Source: JBNKFV01 sp050289485
GTDB lineage: Bacteria > Pseudomonadota > Gammaproteobacteria > Pseudomonadales > Cellvibrionaceae
Assembly (NCBI GenBank): GCA_050289485.1
Contig: JBNKFV010000009.1
Coordinates: forward strand, 487,729 to 551,728
Length of the DNA stretch: 64,000 nt
Reading direction: 5' to 3'
Below, piece by piece: positions 8,248 through 17,072 of the stretch (its first letter is position 1; each line of letters begins with the position of its first letter). The position numbers were made by a program, and so were the translations under genes. The notes beneath the pieces are model-generated. The model worked only from the letters and a program-made list of their open reading frames with translations. It was not told the DNA's origin and did not search any database.

Positions 8248-10407
8248 ATGATAAGAAAAATTTCTCTCGCAGCCTGTGTGGTTATGGTGGCTGCCTGTGC
8301 CGACAATGAACAGTCTGTAACGCCACCGTTAAGTGAAGCGGATGCAGCTTCTTCTACCTCAGTGGTTGTTAGCACATCAATTGACCAATCAGCGCTCGTC
8401 AATGCAGTTGGCAATGAGTCGGAATGGCTAACGTACAACCGCACTTACAAAGGGCAGCGCTTTAGTCCCAATCAGCAAATTAATACCAACAATGTTGGCC
8501 AGTTGGGTTTGGCATGGTATGCGGATATGGATACTAGCCGCGGGCAGGAGGCAACCCCCTTAGTGATTGATGGTGGCCTGTACACCACCACGGCCTGGTC
8601 AAAGGTGAAAGCCTACAATGCCAGAAACGGTGAGTTGCTGTGGGAGTACGACCCTGAAGTACCTGGAGAGACTGGGGTAAAAGGCTGTTGCGATGTGGTT
8701 AACCGTGGGCTGGCAGCCTGGGGCGAAAAATTATTTTTAGGTACGTTTGATGGCCGTTTGGTGGCTTTGGATCGTGCCACCGGCAAGCCGGACTGGATTG
8801 TCGATACCAAAGAAGGGGGTTGGCCCTATACTATCACCGGCGCCCCGCTGGTGGTGAATGGCAAAGTGATTATTGGCAATGGTGGTGCCGAATTCGGGGT
8901 ACGGGGATTTGTGTCGGCGTACGATGCCGAAACCGGTGAAATGCTGTGGCGCTTTTACACCGTGCCAGATAATCCCGCCAATGGCCCACAACCAGAGTAT
9001 CTTGAAGAAGCTGCCAAAACCTGGAACGGGGAATGGTGGAAACTCGGCGGTGGCGGCACCGTTTGGGATTCTGTCGCCTACGACCCAGAGTTGGATTTAC
9101 TCTACATCGGTGTGGGTAATGGTTCGCCCTGGAATCAGGCTATTCGTTCACCGGGTGGCGGCGACAATTTATACCTTTCGTCTATTGTGGCTATTCGCCC
9201 AAATACTGGCGAATACGTGTGGCACTTTCAAACGACCCCAGGCGAAACCTGGGATTACACTGCCACGCAGCACATTATGTTGGCCGATCTCACTATCAAT
9301 GGTGAGCTGCGTAAAGTGCTGATGCAGGCGCCCAAGAATGGCTTTTTCTATGTGCTGGATCGAGCAACGGGTGAATTTATTTCGGCAAATAATTACGCCC
9401 CAATGAACTGGGCCAGCGGTGTCGACGAAAACGGCCGCCCGCTAGAGCTACTGGATGCACGTTACGATAAAACCGGTAAGCCTGTTATCGTGACACCAGG
9501 TGCCTCAGGCGCCCATAGCTGGCACCCCATGGCGTTCCATCCAGATGAAGGGCTGGTTTATATTCCAGCGATTATTTCTGCGCTGCCTTACGTGCCCGCG
9601 ACGGATGGGTTCAAGGCGACCATTCAAGGGTTTAATACCGGCGTTGATTTCGGCGCTGCTGCCATGCCCGCCGATAACGCCGTTCGCAAAGCGGCCCAAG
9701 AGGCAACCAACGGCGCATTAATCGCGTGGGATCCAGTAACGCAGCAAGAGCGTTGGCGAGTTGATTACCCCACACCGGGTAACGGTGGAGTATTGGCAAC
9801 GGCTGGTGGGTTAGTATTTGAAGGCACAGCGGCTACCGATTTTGTTGCCTATTCTGCCAAAGACGGCAGCAAGCTGTGGTCTTTTCCAGCGCAAACCGGG
9901 GTAGTTGCTGCACCTATTTCATACATCCTCGATGGCGAGCAATACATTGCTGTGATGGCAGGCTGGGGTGGCATTTGGGCGCTGGCCCCAGGTGGGTATC
10001 TCTCTGAAGAAGCGGGCCCGGTGCGTAACGTTAGTCGCTTGTTGGTGTTTAAACTCAAAGGCAGTGCCAAGCTGCCACCTGCACCCTCAGTAAACGATCT
10101 GCCACTCAATCCCCCACCGGTTACCGCCGATAAAGAAACCCTGGCAGAGGGTAGAGCGCTGTTTGGCAGTTATTGTGCGATTTGTCATGGTGATGCTGCA
10201 GTAGGTGGTGGTCTACTGCCCGATCTGCGTCGTTCGCCTATGGCGCTCACCGCGGAAAGTTGGAAAACGGTAGTGTACGACGGTGCGCTAACCAGTCGGG
10301 GGATGGTGGCATGGAATAATGTAATGAATGCGGAGCAGGTAGAGACTATTAGACATTATGTTATTTTACGGGCTAACGAAGACAAAGCCCTGGAGTCGCA
10401 ACAATGA
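8248..10407 (+). CDS. Quinohemoprotein (PQQ + heme c) alcohol dehydrogenase, lipoprotein
   Basis: 719 residues. N-terminal lipobox VAAC (Cys17) predicts a lipoprotein. The eight-bladed PQQ propeller has the vicinal disulfide Cys147-Cys148 and catalytic Asp336 in WDYT. The residue two after that Asp is Thr, not Asp, so this is the calcium-type rather than lanthanide-type site. A C-terminal cytochrome c domain carries CAICH (643-647). The known reaction is oxidation of primary alcohols in the periplasm with electrons passed to heme c. Here it may oxidise gamma-alcohols of lignin-derived aromatics (inference). A 170-base gap precedes it. Its stop overlaps the next GST (ATGA). Confidence 0.9.
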   Translation: MIRKISLAACVVMVAACADNEQSVTPPLSEADAASSTSVVVSTSIDQSALVNAVGNESEWLTYNRTYKGQRFSPNQQINTNNVGQLGLAWYADMDTSRGQEATPLVIDGGLYTTTAWSKVKAYNARNGELLWEYDPEVPGETGVKGCCDVVNRGLAAWGEKLFLGTFDGRLVALDRATGKPDWIVDTKEGGWPYTITGAPLVVNGKVIIGNGGAEFGVRGFVSAYDAETGEMLWRFYTVPDNPANGPQPEYLEEAAKTWNGEWWKLGGGGTVWDSVAYDPELDLLYIGVGNGSPWNQAIRSPGGGDNLYLSSIVAIRPNTGEYVWHFQTTPGETWDYTATQHIMLADLTINGELRKVLMQAPKNGFFYVLDRATGEFISANNYAPMNWASGVDENGRPLELLDARYDKTGKPVIVTPGASGAHSWHPMAFHPDEGLVYIPAIISALPYVPATDGFKATIQGFNTGVDFGAAAMPADNAVRKAAQEATNGALIAWDPVTQQERWRVDYPTPGNGGVLATAGGLVFEGTAATDFVAYSAKDGSKLWSFPAQTGVVAAPISYILDGEQYIAVMAGWGGIWALAPGGYLSEEAGPVRNVSRLLVFKLKGSAKLPPAPSVNDLPLNPPPVTADKETLAEGRALFGSYCAICHGDAAVGGGLLPDLRRSPMALTAESWKTVVYDGALTSRGMVAWNNVMNAEQVETIRHYVILRANEDKALESQQ

Positions 10408-11063
10408 TTACCTTATACACCGCAGAAACCCCCAATGGTTGGAAAGCCTCAATTACGCTAGAAGAACTGGGTTTACCTTACCAGGTACACGCGCTAAAGC
10501 TCAGTGAACAGGAACAAAAACAGCCCTGGTATTTGAAGATAAATCCCAACGGGCGTATTCCCGCTATTGATGACAATGGTTTTACCGTGTTTGAGTCAGG
10601 GGCCATTATGCTCTACCTGGCAGAGAAAACCGGCAAGCTACTGCCAACTGATGTGCAAGGTAAAAGTAAAGTCACCCAATGGCTGATGTTCCAAATGGGT
10701 GGGCTTGGGCCAATGATGGGCCAAGCCAATGTATTCTTCCGGTACTTTCCAGAAAAAATTCCAGCCGCTATCGAGCGCTATCAGCGAGAAGGTTTACGCC
10801 TGCTTACCGTGTTGGATAACCAACTTGCCGACAACGAATATCTGGCGGGTGATTATTCAATTGCCGATATTGCTAACTGGAGTTGGGCACACACCTACGA
10901 ATGGTCGGGCATTGATATTGCTGGGCTCGACCATTTACAGCGTTGGATGAAGCAAGTGGGTGAGCGCCCAGCCGTGATTCGTGGGCGAGCTGTACCAGCG
11001 CCTTTGGATCTCGGCGAGCAAGACGAAAAAACCTTGGCAGCAGGTAAAAAAATATTGGTATGA
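10404..11063 (+). CDS. Nu-class glutathione S-transferase (glutathione-lyase candidate)
   Basis: 219 residues closely following the YfcG/YghU (Nu-class) pattern: TPNG near the N-terminus (Thr9-Asn11), INPNGRIPAI, FESGAIMLYLAEKTG, WLMFQMGGLGPMMGQ, AIERYQ and YSIADIANWSW. In Novosphingobium a Nu-class enzyme removes glutathione from the thioether left by beta-etherases, replacing LigG, and the same role is inferred here from context. It starts inside the last codons of the dehydrogenase gene (4-base overlap), so it is co-translated with it. A general disulfide-bond reductase role, as for E. coli YfcG, is the alternative. Confidence 0.85.
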   Translation: MITLYTAETPNGWKASITLEELGLPYQVHALKLSEQEQKQPWYLKINPNGRIPAIDDNGFTVFESGAIMLYLAEKTGKLLPTDVQGKSKVTQWLMFQMGGLGPMMGQANVFFRYFPEKIPAAIERYQREGLRLLTVLDNQLADNEYLAGDYSIADIANWSWAHTYEWSGIDIAGLDHLQRWMKQVGERPAVIRGRAVPAPLDLGEQDEKTLAAGKKILV

Positions 11064-11070
11064 CCAGTGG

Positions 11071-11106
11071 CTGTTGACCCGGCAATAATTATTGTTGAGT
11101 TAACAG
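11071..11106. repeat. Solo right-end hairpin related to the MITE-like element
   Basis: A 36-nt imperfect palindrome, CTGTTGACCCGGCAATAA / TTATTGTTGAGTTAACAG. It resembles the right terminal hairpin of copy C (TTAACCCAGCAATAATGGTTGCCGGGTTAA at 24858-24887). It sits between the Nu-class GST and the next GST and could act as an RNA processing or stability hairpin. No T-tract follows. Confidence 0.5.
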
Positions 11107-11223
11107 TTGCAGTGTTAGAGCACGCAGTCGACAACGTAACAGGCCCGCTAACACTTTGTTTATAAGCGCTAGTCGGCCTTCCAATAAAATGAGGCAAATC
11201 ATTGCCCGTGGAGATCTTTAATC

Positions 11224-11985
11224 ATGGCATTAACCTATTATCACGCAGAGCCAGCGGCTAATTCGCTGAAATCAATGATTCCCTTAAAAGAAAAAAAGCT
11301 TGCGTTTGAAAGCGTGTACGTTGATTTACATAAATTTGAACAGCATGAGCCTTGGTTCGTGGCTATTAATCCAGAAGGGCAGGTTCCAGTGCTGGATCAC
11401 AACGGAACCATTATTACTCACACCACGGTTATCAATGAATATTTGGAAGATGTGTTTCCGGAAATTCCGTTGCGTCCGCTGGACCCTGTGGGTAAGGCGC
11501 GTATGCGCTACTGGAATAAATTTGTCGACGAGCATGTGATGAATTATGTGTCTATGCATGGTTGGCATCGCATGATATCAGTGATTGCCCGTAATATTGA
11601 AAATGGTGAATTCGAACAGCTGATGGAGCGTATTCCATTGCCAGACCAGCGTGAAAAATGGAAAACTGCTCGAGCAGGTTTTACACAAGAGCAGCTCGAC
11701 GCGGCCACGCAAAAAATAGAAACGGCGATCGATAAAGTGGAAGCGCAATTGCAGAAAACCGAATGGCTGGCAGGGGACGATTATACACTGGCCGATATTA
11801 ATTTTTTCTGCCATTGCGGCATGAGTGTCGAACGGCTGTTTCCAGAAATGAACGTGGCTACGCGTGCGCCAGCGATGGTTGAGTGGCGTGAAAAAATGTT
11901 GGCCCGCGAGGGGGTTAAGGAAGCGATGGCAATGCCTGATCACACCAACCCAGCGTTGCGTACTTTTACTGGCGAAGCACGTTAA
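11224..11985 (+). CDS. LigF-type beta-etherase candidate (GST)
   Basis: 253 residues and the closest in the window to SYK-6 LigF. Shared features include AANSLKS near the N-terminus (Asn13-Ser14), KFEQHEPWF, INPEGQVPVL, EYLEDVFPE, LRPLDPVGKARMR-W-KFVDE, IPLPDQREKWKTARAGF and YTLADINFF. LigF cleaves one enantiomer of the alpha-keto beta-aryl ether and forms a glutathione thioether. Paired with the 4934 gene it may cover the opposite stereoisomer, as LigE/LigP and LigF do; this is inference. It has its own GGAG site and lies 160 bases after the previous gene. A strong terminator follows. Confidence 0.8.
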   Translation: MALTYYHAEPAANSLKSMIPLKEKKLAFESVYVDLHKFEQHEPWFVAINPEGQVPVLDHNGTIITHTTVINEYLEDVFPEIPLRPLDPVGKARMRYWNKFVDEHVMNYVSMHGWHRMISVIARNIENGEFEQLMERIPLPDQREKWKTARAGFTQEQLDAATQKIETAIDKVEAQLQKTEWLAGDDYTLADINFFCHCGMSVERLFPEMNVATRAPAMVEWREKMLAREGVKEAMAMPDHTNPALRTFTGEAR

Positions 11986-12005
11986 TTAACCGCGTTCTAT
12001 ATAAG

Positions 12006-12034
12006 AAAAAGCCCTGGTGAACCAGGGCTTTTTT
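12006..12034 (+). terminator. Rho-independent terminator after GST operon
   Basis: Stem GCCCTGGT/ACCAGGGC (12011-12018, 12021-12028) with a 2-base loop and six T, flanked upstream by five A. It closes the 4934-11985 gene set. Confidence 0.9.
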
Positions 12035-12095
12035 ATGCATTAAGAAACAGGCTTTGAAGATTTTCACGTAGAGTACGTGAAATCATCAGTAGGTA

Positions 12096-13001
12096 TTACA
12101 GCCCCAAATCGTTCTTTAAGCCTACTTGTCGTGATTCTTTGGCGCGTGCGCGCCGGTTATTCTCGATGGCTTGCCGTTCTGCTGGAATAGGCTGCATAGG
12201 CGGCATGGCCGTGATGATTTCGCCAAAAATTTCTTCCAGTTCATCTCGAAATTCCGGGTGTGAGAAAATGTAAAAGCGATTTTCCTTGATCGCAGAAATA
12301 ACCTTGTCGGCTACCTCAAGCGGATCCATTCCTTGCCGCTGTACTTTTTCAAGCATGGTTAAAAACTCTTCAGTGGCCGGCTTGCCACGATCTGCGAGAT
12401 TTTGCGGGCGCACGTCTTCACTACAGTTTATGTGGCTGTCGACCAAGCCGGGGCACAAAATAGATACGCCAATATTGTATTTTTGTAGGCTATAGCGCAG
12501 CGATTCGCTCAGGCCACGTACGGCAAACTTGGTCGTGTTATAAATGCCGGGCAAAGGGCTGGCGATAAAGGCTGCCATCGACGCGGTATTAACGATGTGG
12601 CCGGGTTCTCCGCGGGCGATCATACGCTTGGCAAATATCATGACGCCGTTGATGACGCCGTGTAGGTTGACACCCAATAGCCAGTCCCAGTCATCAAAAC
12701 TACTGTCTTCAATGGTTTCAAACAGGTTGACGCCGGCGTTATTGAATACCAGTGACACTGGGCCTAGTTTGGCTTCAACCTCGTCTGCTACTTGGCTAAA
12801 CTGCTCGCGTGATGCTACATCCAGTACTACGGCCATTGCATTATCTGAATTCAGTTGTTTTATGGCATCATCAAGGCACGCTTTATTGATATCGGCAATA
12901 GCCACCTTGCAGCCTTGCTTGAGTAACGCGTGTGCCAGGCCCAAACCTATACCATTGGCGCCACCAGTAATAAATGCGGTTTTTCCCGTTAAATCGTTCA
13001 C
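12096..13001 (-). CDS. SDR, LigD/LigL-like C-alpha dehydrogenase candidate
   Basis: 301 residues. Rossmann motif GGANGIG (13-19), acidic Asp37 after beta-2 (NAD preference), NNAG (87-90), and catalytic Ser141, Tyr154 and Lys158 (YNTTK). The stretch GVNLHGVINGVMIFAKRMIARGEPGHIV and the ~300-residue length with a long C-terminal tail follow LigD/LigL/LigN/LigO of SYK-6. Those enzymes oxidise the alpha-hydroxyl of guaiacylglycerol-beta-guaiacyl ether to the ketone, the step that allows etherase attack. It is the second gene of a two-gene operon, overlapping the preceding SDR by four bases, and converges on the GST operon. Confidence 0.8.
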   Translation of the reverse strand: MNDLTGKTAFITGGANGIGLGLAHALLKQGCKVAIADINKACLDDAIKQLNSDNAMAVVLDVASREQFSQVADEVEAKLGPVSLVFNNAGVNLFETIEDSSFDDWDWLLGVNLHGVINGVMIFAKRMIARGEPGHIVNTASMAAFIASPLPGIYNTTKFAVRGLSESLRYSLQKYNIGVSILCPGLVDSHINCSEDVRPQNLADRGKPATEEFLTMLEKVQRQGMDPLEVADKVISAIKENRFYIFSHPEFRDELEEIFGEIITAMPPMQPIPAERQAIENNRRARAKESRQVGLKNDLGL

Positions 13002-13915
13002 GAGTTGGTTTCTCCCTGGTGGCGAGTGTGGCGGGCTATTTCATCGGTATGCGCTGGGTTAAACAGCAACATGCCGAAATGTTCGCGTAAGCCTGGATCC
13101 TCTGGAATATCGGGCACTGCACTGACGATGGCATTGGCGCGTTCCTGTACGCCTTGTTTAAATTCACTATGAGTAAGAATATATAATTCATTGTTTTCGA
13201 TACCGTCGCATACGCGTTCGCCAATAGCCTCAGCAGGTTTGAACAGGTGTGCCAGGGTATTGATACCCTGACGCCGTTTGTCCGTTTCGGCGTAGCCGGT
13301 ATCGGCCAATTCAGCAGGGCGGGTTTTACCGGCCTCATTAATGTTGGATTGTACCGGGCCGGGGCAAAATGCCGAGACAACAATGCCTTTGGGCTCTAGT
13401 TCGCCGCGCATGGCTTCACTCATACCAATAACAGCCGCTTTGGTGGTGGTGTAAATGACGGCACCTGGGTGTGGAACCAGGCCCGACATGGAGGCTGTGC
13501 TGACAATATGGCCGCCTTCGCCGTGGGCCAGCATATGGGGCAGCAGGGTAACCATACCGTTGACGACACCACCCAGGTTTACGTTCATGGTCCAGTCCCA
13601 GTCGGCATAGCTGGCCAGTTCTACGGGGCCCACAACGGCAACGCCCGCATTATTCACCAGAATATGAATATTGCCGAAGCGGCTTTGTGCCTCTTCAATG
13701 ACCTGTGCATACTGTTTGCGGTCGGTTACATCCAGCTTTACCGTTAACAACTTTTCTGGGTTGTTGATCTCTGCTTCGGCCGCTTGCAGATGGTCGTCGC
13801 GAATATCGGCAATGATTACATTGGCACCGCGTTTTATAAGGGCCTTGCTGATGCCCAGGCCTATGCCGCTGGCGCCGCCAGTTACAAAAGCTGTTTTGCC
13901 TGCTATGTCAGTCAT
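12998..13915 (-). CDS. SDR, LigD/LigL-like C-alpha dehydrogenase candidate (second)
   Basis: 305 residues with GGASGIG (13-19), Asp37 in IADIRD, NNAG (88-91), and catalytic Ser142, Tyr155, Lys159 (YTTTK). It shares the LigD-family block NVNLGGVVNGMVTLLPHML and a C-terminal region containing ELYILTHSEF. It is a paralogue of the downstream SDR. Two such enzymes side by side may serve opposite alpha stereoisomers, as LigD and LigL/LigN do in SYK-6 (inference). First gene of its operon, divergent from the LysR gene at 14125, which is the usual arrangement for a LysR target. Confidence 0.8.
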   Translation of the reverse strand: MTDIAGKTAFVTGGASGIGLGISKALIKRGANVIIADIRDDHLQAAEAEINNPEKLLTVKLDVTDRKQYAQVIEEAQSRFGNIHILVNNAGVAVVGPVELASYADWDWTMNVNLGGVVNGMVTLLPHMLAHGEGGHIVSTASMSGLVPHPGAVIYTTTKAAVIGMSEAMRGELEPKGIVVSAFCPGPVQSNINEAGKTRPAELADTGYAETDKRRQGINTLAHLFKPAEAIGERVCDGIENNELYILTHSEFKQGVQERANAIVSAVPDIPEDPGLREHFGMLLFNPAHTDEIARHTRHQGETNS

Positions 13916-14073
13916 GGTGATTCCTTTTGTTGTTATGATGGATAGATCTACCGATCAGATTGTCACGTGTTGTCGAATTTGGGTTGATATACCAGTGGAA
14001 GTAATCATCGGGTTAACTTTATTTAAGTGTTTTTATTCGGGCTTATTCATGTAAACTCTTATTTCAAATGCTC

Positions 14074-14092
14074 ATTACCTGGATAATGTAAT
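14074..14092. promoter_or_regulatory. Possible LysR-type binding site
   Basis: Interrupted dyad ATTAC-N9-GTAAT at 14074-14092, in the 209-bp region between the divergent SDR operon and the LysR gene, 32 bases before the regulator's ATG. LysR-type sites commonly have a T-N11-A core inside such a dyad. Confidence 0.45.
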
Positions 14093-14124
14093 AATGCATA
14101 CAGGGGTTTTTAAATAAGGTTGTT

Positions 14125-15024
14125 ATGACAATTAATAATAAAGTAGACCCCAGTGCTCTCATGTTATTTTATGACGTAGTCAGTGCTGGTAGCCTGGCAA
14201 AAGCCAGTGATGTTATTGGTATTCCCAAGTCTACAATTAGCCGCAAACTCAGGGCGCTGGAGAACCAGCTGCAAGTTGTTTTGCTTAAGCGTGGTGCCCA
14301 GGGTATTAAGCTTACCGAGGCCGGCGAGGCGATTATGTCTCATTGTCACCGAATTCGCTGCGAAGTCGAGATGACGGAAGAAATTGCCAATGAAATCACT
14401 GCCGAGCCTTCCGGTCGCTTGCGTATCAGTATGCCACGAGCGTTCGGCGCCATTGCCGTTTCGAAAGTGATCGCACGAGTAGGCAAGCGTTTTCCACGGT
14501 TGACCCAGGAGATTTTTGTTACCAATGCGCCCATTAATATTGGTGATGAACCTTACGATATCGCGATTCAGGTAGGGCAGCTGGGGAATGACAACTTGCC
14601 CAGTCGTTTGCTTACCGAACTGCATCACGGTTTTTATGTAAGTCCGGAATTTCTGGAACAATACTCGATTCCTCAAGTTATCGATGATTTAACCGTGTTG
14701 CCACGGGTAATGCTCTCAGCCCACGTTGGCGACAAAAAAATGTGGCCAGCGGGTATGGATTCTGCTGACGACCCACACATGCGTGCGGTGGTATCTGATG
14801 TTTCTACGGCCATGCAGCTGGCAAAGTTGGGAATGGGCGTTGCTGTACTGCCAATTAAATTTTGTGATATGGCCGTTGAGCGTAAAGAACTGCAACGAAT
14901 TTTACCCGACTACCCTTTACCTTCTTTAAAGGCTTATGCCTCTTATCTGGAGCATCGCTACCAGCCAGCTAAACTTAGAGCCTTTATGGATGCATTGATT
15001 GAAGAATTTAGTGATAACTATTAA
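14125..15024 (+). CDS. LysR family transcriptional regulator
   Basis: 299 residues. N-terminal winged HTH (about 10-68: LMLFYDVVSAGSLAKASDVIGIPKS, STISRKLRALE), then a LysR substrate-binding domain with the typical GRLRISMPRAFG start. It is divergent from the two LigD-like SDRs and next to the MFS transporter, so it probably responds to a lignin-derived aromatic and controls the SDRs. Control of the GST operon is less certain, because the dyad found at 4213 differs from the one at 14074. A 292-base stretch to the next gene shows no clear feature. Confidence 0.88.
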   Translation: MTINNKVDPSALMLFYDVVSAGSLAKASDVIGIPKSTISRKLRALENQLQVVLLKRGAQGIKLTEAGEAIMSHCHRIRCEVEMTEEIANEITAEPSGRLRISMPRAFGAIAVSKVIARVGKRFPRLTQEIFVTNAPINIGDEPYDIAIQVGQLGNDNLPSRLLTELHHGFYVSPEFLEQYSIPQVIDDLTVLPRVMLSAHVGDKKMWPAGMDSADDPHMRAVVSDVSTAMQLAKLGMGVAVLPIKFCDMAVERKELQRILPDYPLPSLKAYASYLEHRYQPAKLRAFMDALIEEFSDNY

Positions 15025-15316
15025 GTTGGCACATTCATCGGCGTCTTATTGACATGGCAATCACTAATACCGGATTAATTGGCTCACTTTTTATAGGTCT
15101 GGATCGATTGTAGTAATAAATTATTAACTTTTGAACTGTTGCTGCGTTCCATATCTGTAACAGCTGCTCCCATTTTTACCGCTTTGGATGCAGTAGAGGG
15201 GGTGCTTATACTGGGTTGTTGCCTGATGAAGTGTTTGGTGGCTTTAACCTGATTGGTTAATATTGATGTCTAGACAATAACAATAACGCGGTATATCGCT
15301 GTAGAGTACATGATGT

Positions 15317-16966
15317 ATGACCGATCCATTTTCTTCCAATAACGATACCAATGAATTTTTTGGTGGTAAGCGCTACGCGTGGTATGCCCTTGGTATATTA
15401 ACGCTCGTGCAGGCGATGAGTATCATCGATCGGCAGATCGTGACTATTTTGGCGGGTGAAATTAAACGCGACTTTTCTCTTACCGATTCGGAGATAGGGC
15501 TGATCTACGGTACGTTATTCGCCATTTTTTATGCTTTGTTTGGGATTCCTTTAGGCCGTTTGGCTGATAACTGGATTCGTACTCGAGTAATTGGTTTTGG
15601 CGTTATTGGTTGGTCACTTATGGGAATGTGCAGTGGGTTGGCCGCCAATGTATGGCAATTTGCGCTAACCCGTGTTGGCGTGGGTATTGGTGAAGCCTGT
15701 GCCGGACCTGCGGCTACCTCATTGATTTCGGACTACTTTCCTAGTCGCTTGCGGGCAACGGCGTTGGCTATTTTTGCCTGCGGGGTTTCGCTGGGGGTTG
15801 GGTTCTCATTGTGGATGGGTGGAAGCATTGTCGATATGTGGTCAGTGTGGCACCCCGATGGCAATTACACATTGGGCTTGGCTGGATGGCAGGTCTCGTT
15901 CATTGTTGTGGCGCTGCCGGGTTTCTTATTGTCGGGGCTGGTTCTCAAATTACGAGAGCCCCCGCGAGACCTGGGCAAGGCAGGCGAGCGCCCGTTTCTG
16001 GCTTGCTGGCAGGAACTAAAAGCCGTGTTGCCCGGTGTTAGTCTGGTGGTGATGATTATCGAGAAGACCGGTGCCCGCATTGTGATTAACAATCTCATCG
16101 TATTGTCTGTATTGATTGTATTAACAGCGTTGTTGGTCACCCTCTGTAGCCATCTGGCTGGGGTAGAAAATGCGACAGTGATTGTGTCTATCGCCGGTGT
16201 TAACGTGACGAGTCACTGGATTCAGTGGTCGATCGTGGCCTTGGGTTTGTACTGTGTTTATACATGGAGCCAGACGTTCCGCTTGCGCGACCCGGCTTCT
16301 CATGAGCTTATCTGCCGTTCGCCTTCCTCACTGTTGGTGATGGCAGGCGGGGCTGCCAGTATGACCATGTCTTACGGTGTGATGGCATGGACGCCTCAAT
16401 ACGCTGTGCATGCCTATGATGAAAGTTTGTCTAATATCGGTCTCAAATTTGGCAGTGTTGCCACCCTGATGGGCATTGTGGGTACGCTGTTGGGTGGTTT
16501 TATTGGTGACAAACTCAATAAAACCCGGCCCAGTGGCCGCCTTTACGTTACCCTGATTGCCGTGGTGATTATGATTCCTGCAGCGTTGTTTGCTTTCACT
16601 CGGCCCACCTTTAACAGCTTTTTACTGGCCTTCTGCCTGCTAAGCCTGGCGCATACGGCCTGGTTGCCCGGCGTGCTGTCTACCATGCAAGATTTGGTGC
16701 TGCCGCGTATGCGGGGTCTTATTTACGCGACTTATTATCTGGTGGTTACGATTGCAGGGTTGGGGTCGGGCCCCTATGTTGCTGGTCTGGTGAGTGATGT
16801 AACCGGTAACCTGCGCACGGGTATTATGAGTCTCTACCTCTCTGTGCCGGTAGTTTGCGTGTGTTTTGGCCTGGCTATCTGGCGTTTGCAACATGATATT
16901 GATAGCCGCCAGCGTCGTGCCCAGGAGGCGGGTGAAATGCCTCTGGGTGAGCTGGCTCGTGTTTAA
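15317..16966 (+). CDS. MFS transporter with mid-protein insertion
   Basis: 549 residues, longer than the usual ~420-450. The first half is a spinster/aromatic-acid type MFS: DRQIVTILAGEIKRDF, GRLADNWIRTRVIG in the loop 2-3 position, and GVGIGEACAGPAATSLI. Between the two six-helix halves (about residues 240-335) is an extra segment with two likely membrane helices and a soluble stretch. The second half ends in a short cytoplasmic tail. Its position among lignin-type genes suggests uptake of an aromatic dimer or monomer across the inner membrane (inference). Weak ribosome site. Confidence 0.82.
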   Translation: MTDPFSSNNDTNEFFGGKRYAWYALGILTLVQAMSIIDRQIVTILAGEIKRDFSLTDSEIGLIYGTLFAIFYALFGIPLGRLADNWIRTRVIGFGVIGWSLMGMCSGLAANVWQFALTRVGVGIGEACAGPAATSLISDYFPSRLRATALAIFACGVSLGVGFSLWMGGSIVDMWSVWHPDGNYTLGLAGWQVSFIVVALPGFLLSGLVLKLREPPRDLGKAGERPFLACWQELKAVLPGVSLVVMIIEKTGARIVINNLIVLSVLIVLTALLVTLCSHLAGVENATVIVSIAGVNVTSHWIQWSIVALGLYCVYTWSQTFRLRDPASHELICRSPSSLLVMAGGAASMTMSYGVMAWTPQYAVHAYDESLSNIGLKFGSVATLMGIVGTLLGGFIGDKLNKTRPSGRLYVTLIAVVIMIPAALFAFTRPTFNSFLLAFCLLSLAHTAWLPGVLSTMQDLVLPRMRGLIYATYYLVVTIAGLGSGPYVAGLVSDVTGNLRTGIMSLYLSVPVVCVCFGLAIWRLQHDIDSRQRRAQEAGEMPLGELARV

Positions 16967-17072
16967 TAAAGGAGGAGGGGGCGGGCCTCAGCCGTGTCTA
17001 AGCTGGCAAGCGCTGTAGGTAGCGGGTAGACTTGCGTATGCACGATGAATTACCCGACAGCAGTGAATACCC

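Noticed and set aside
8248..10407. Lanthanide-dependent (XoxF/PedH-type) dehydrogenase
   Set aside because: The residue two after the catalytic Asp is Thr (WDYT) in both quinohemoproteins, which indicates the calcium type.
11071..11106. Terminator between the Nu-class GST and the last GST
   Set aside because: Imperfect stem and no T-tract; it resembles the repeat-element end instead.
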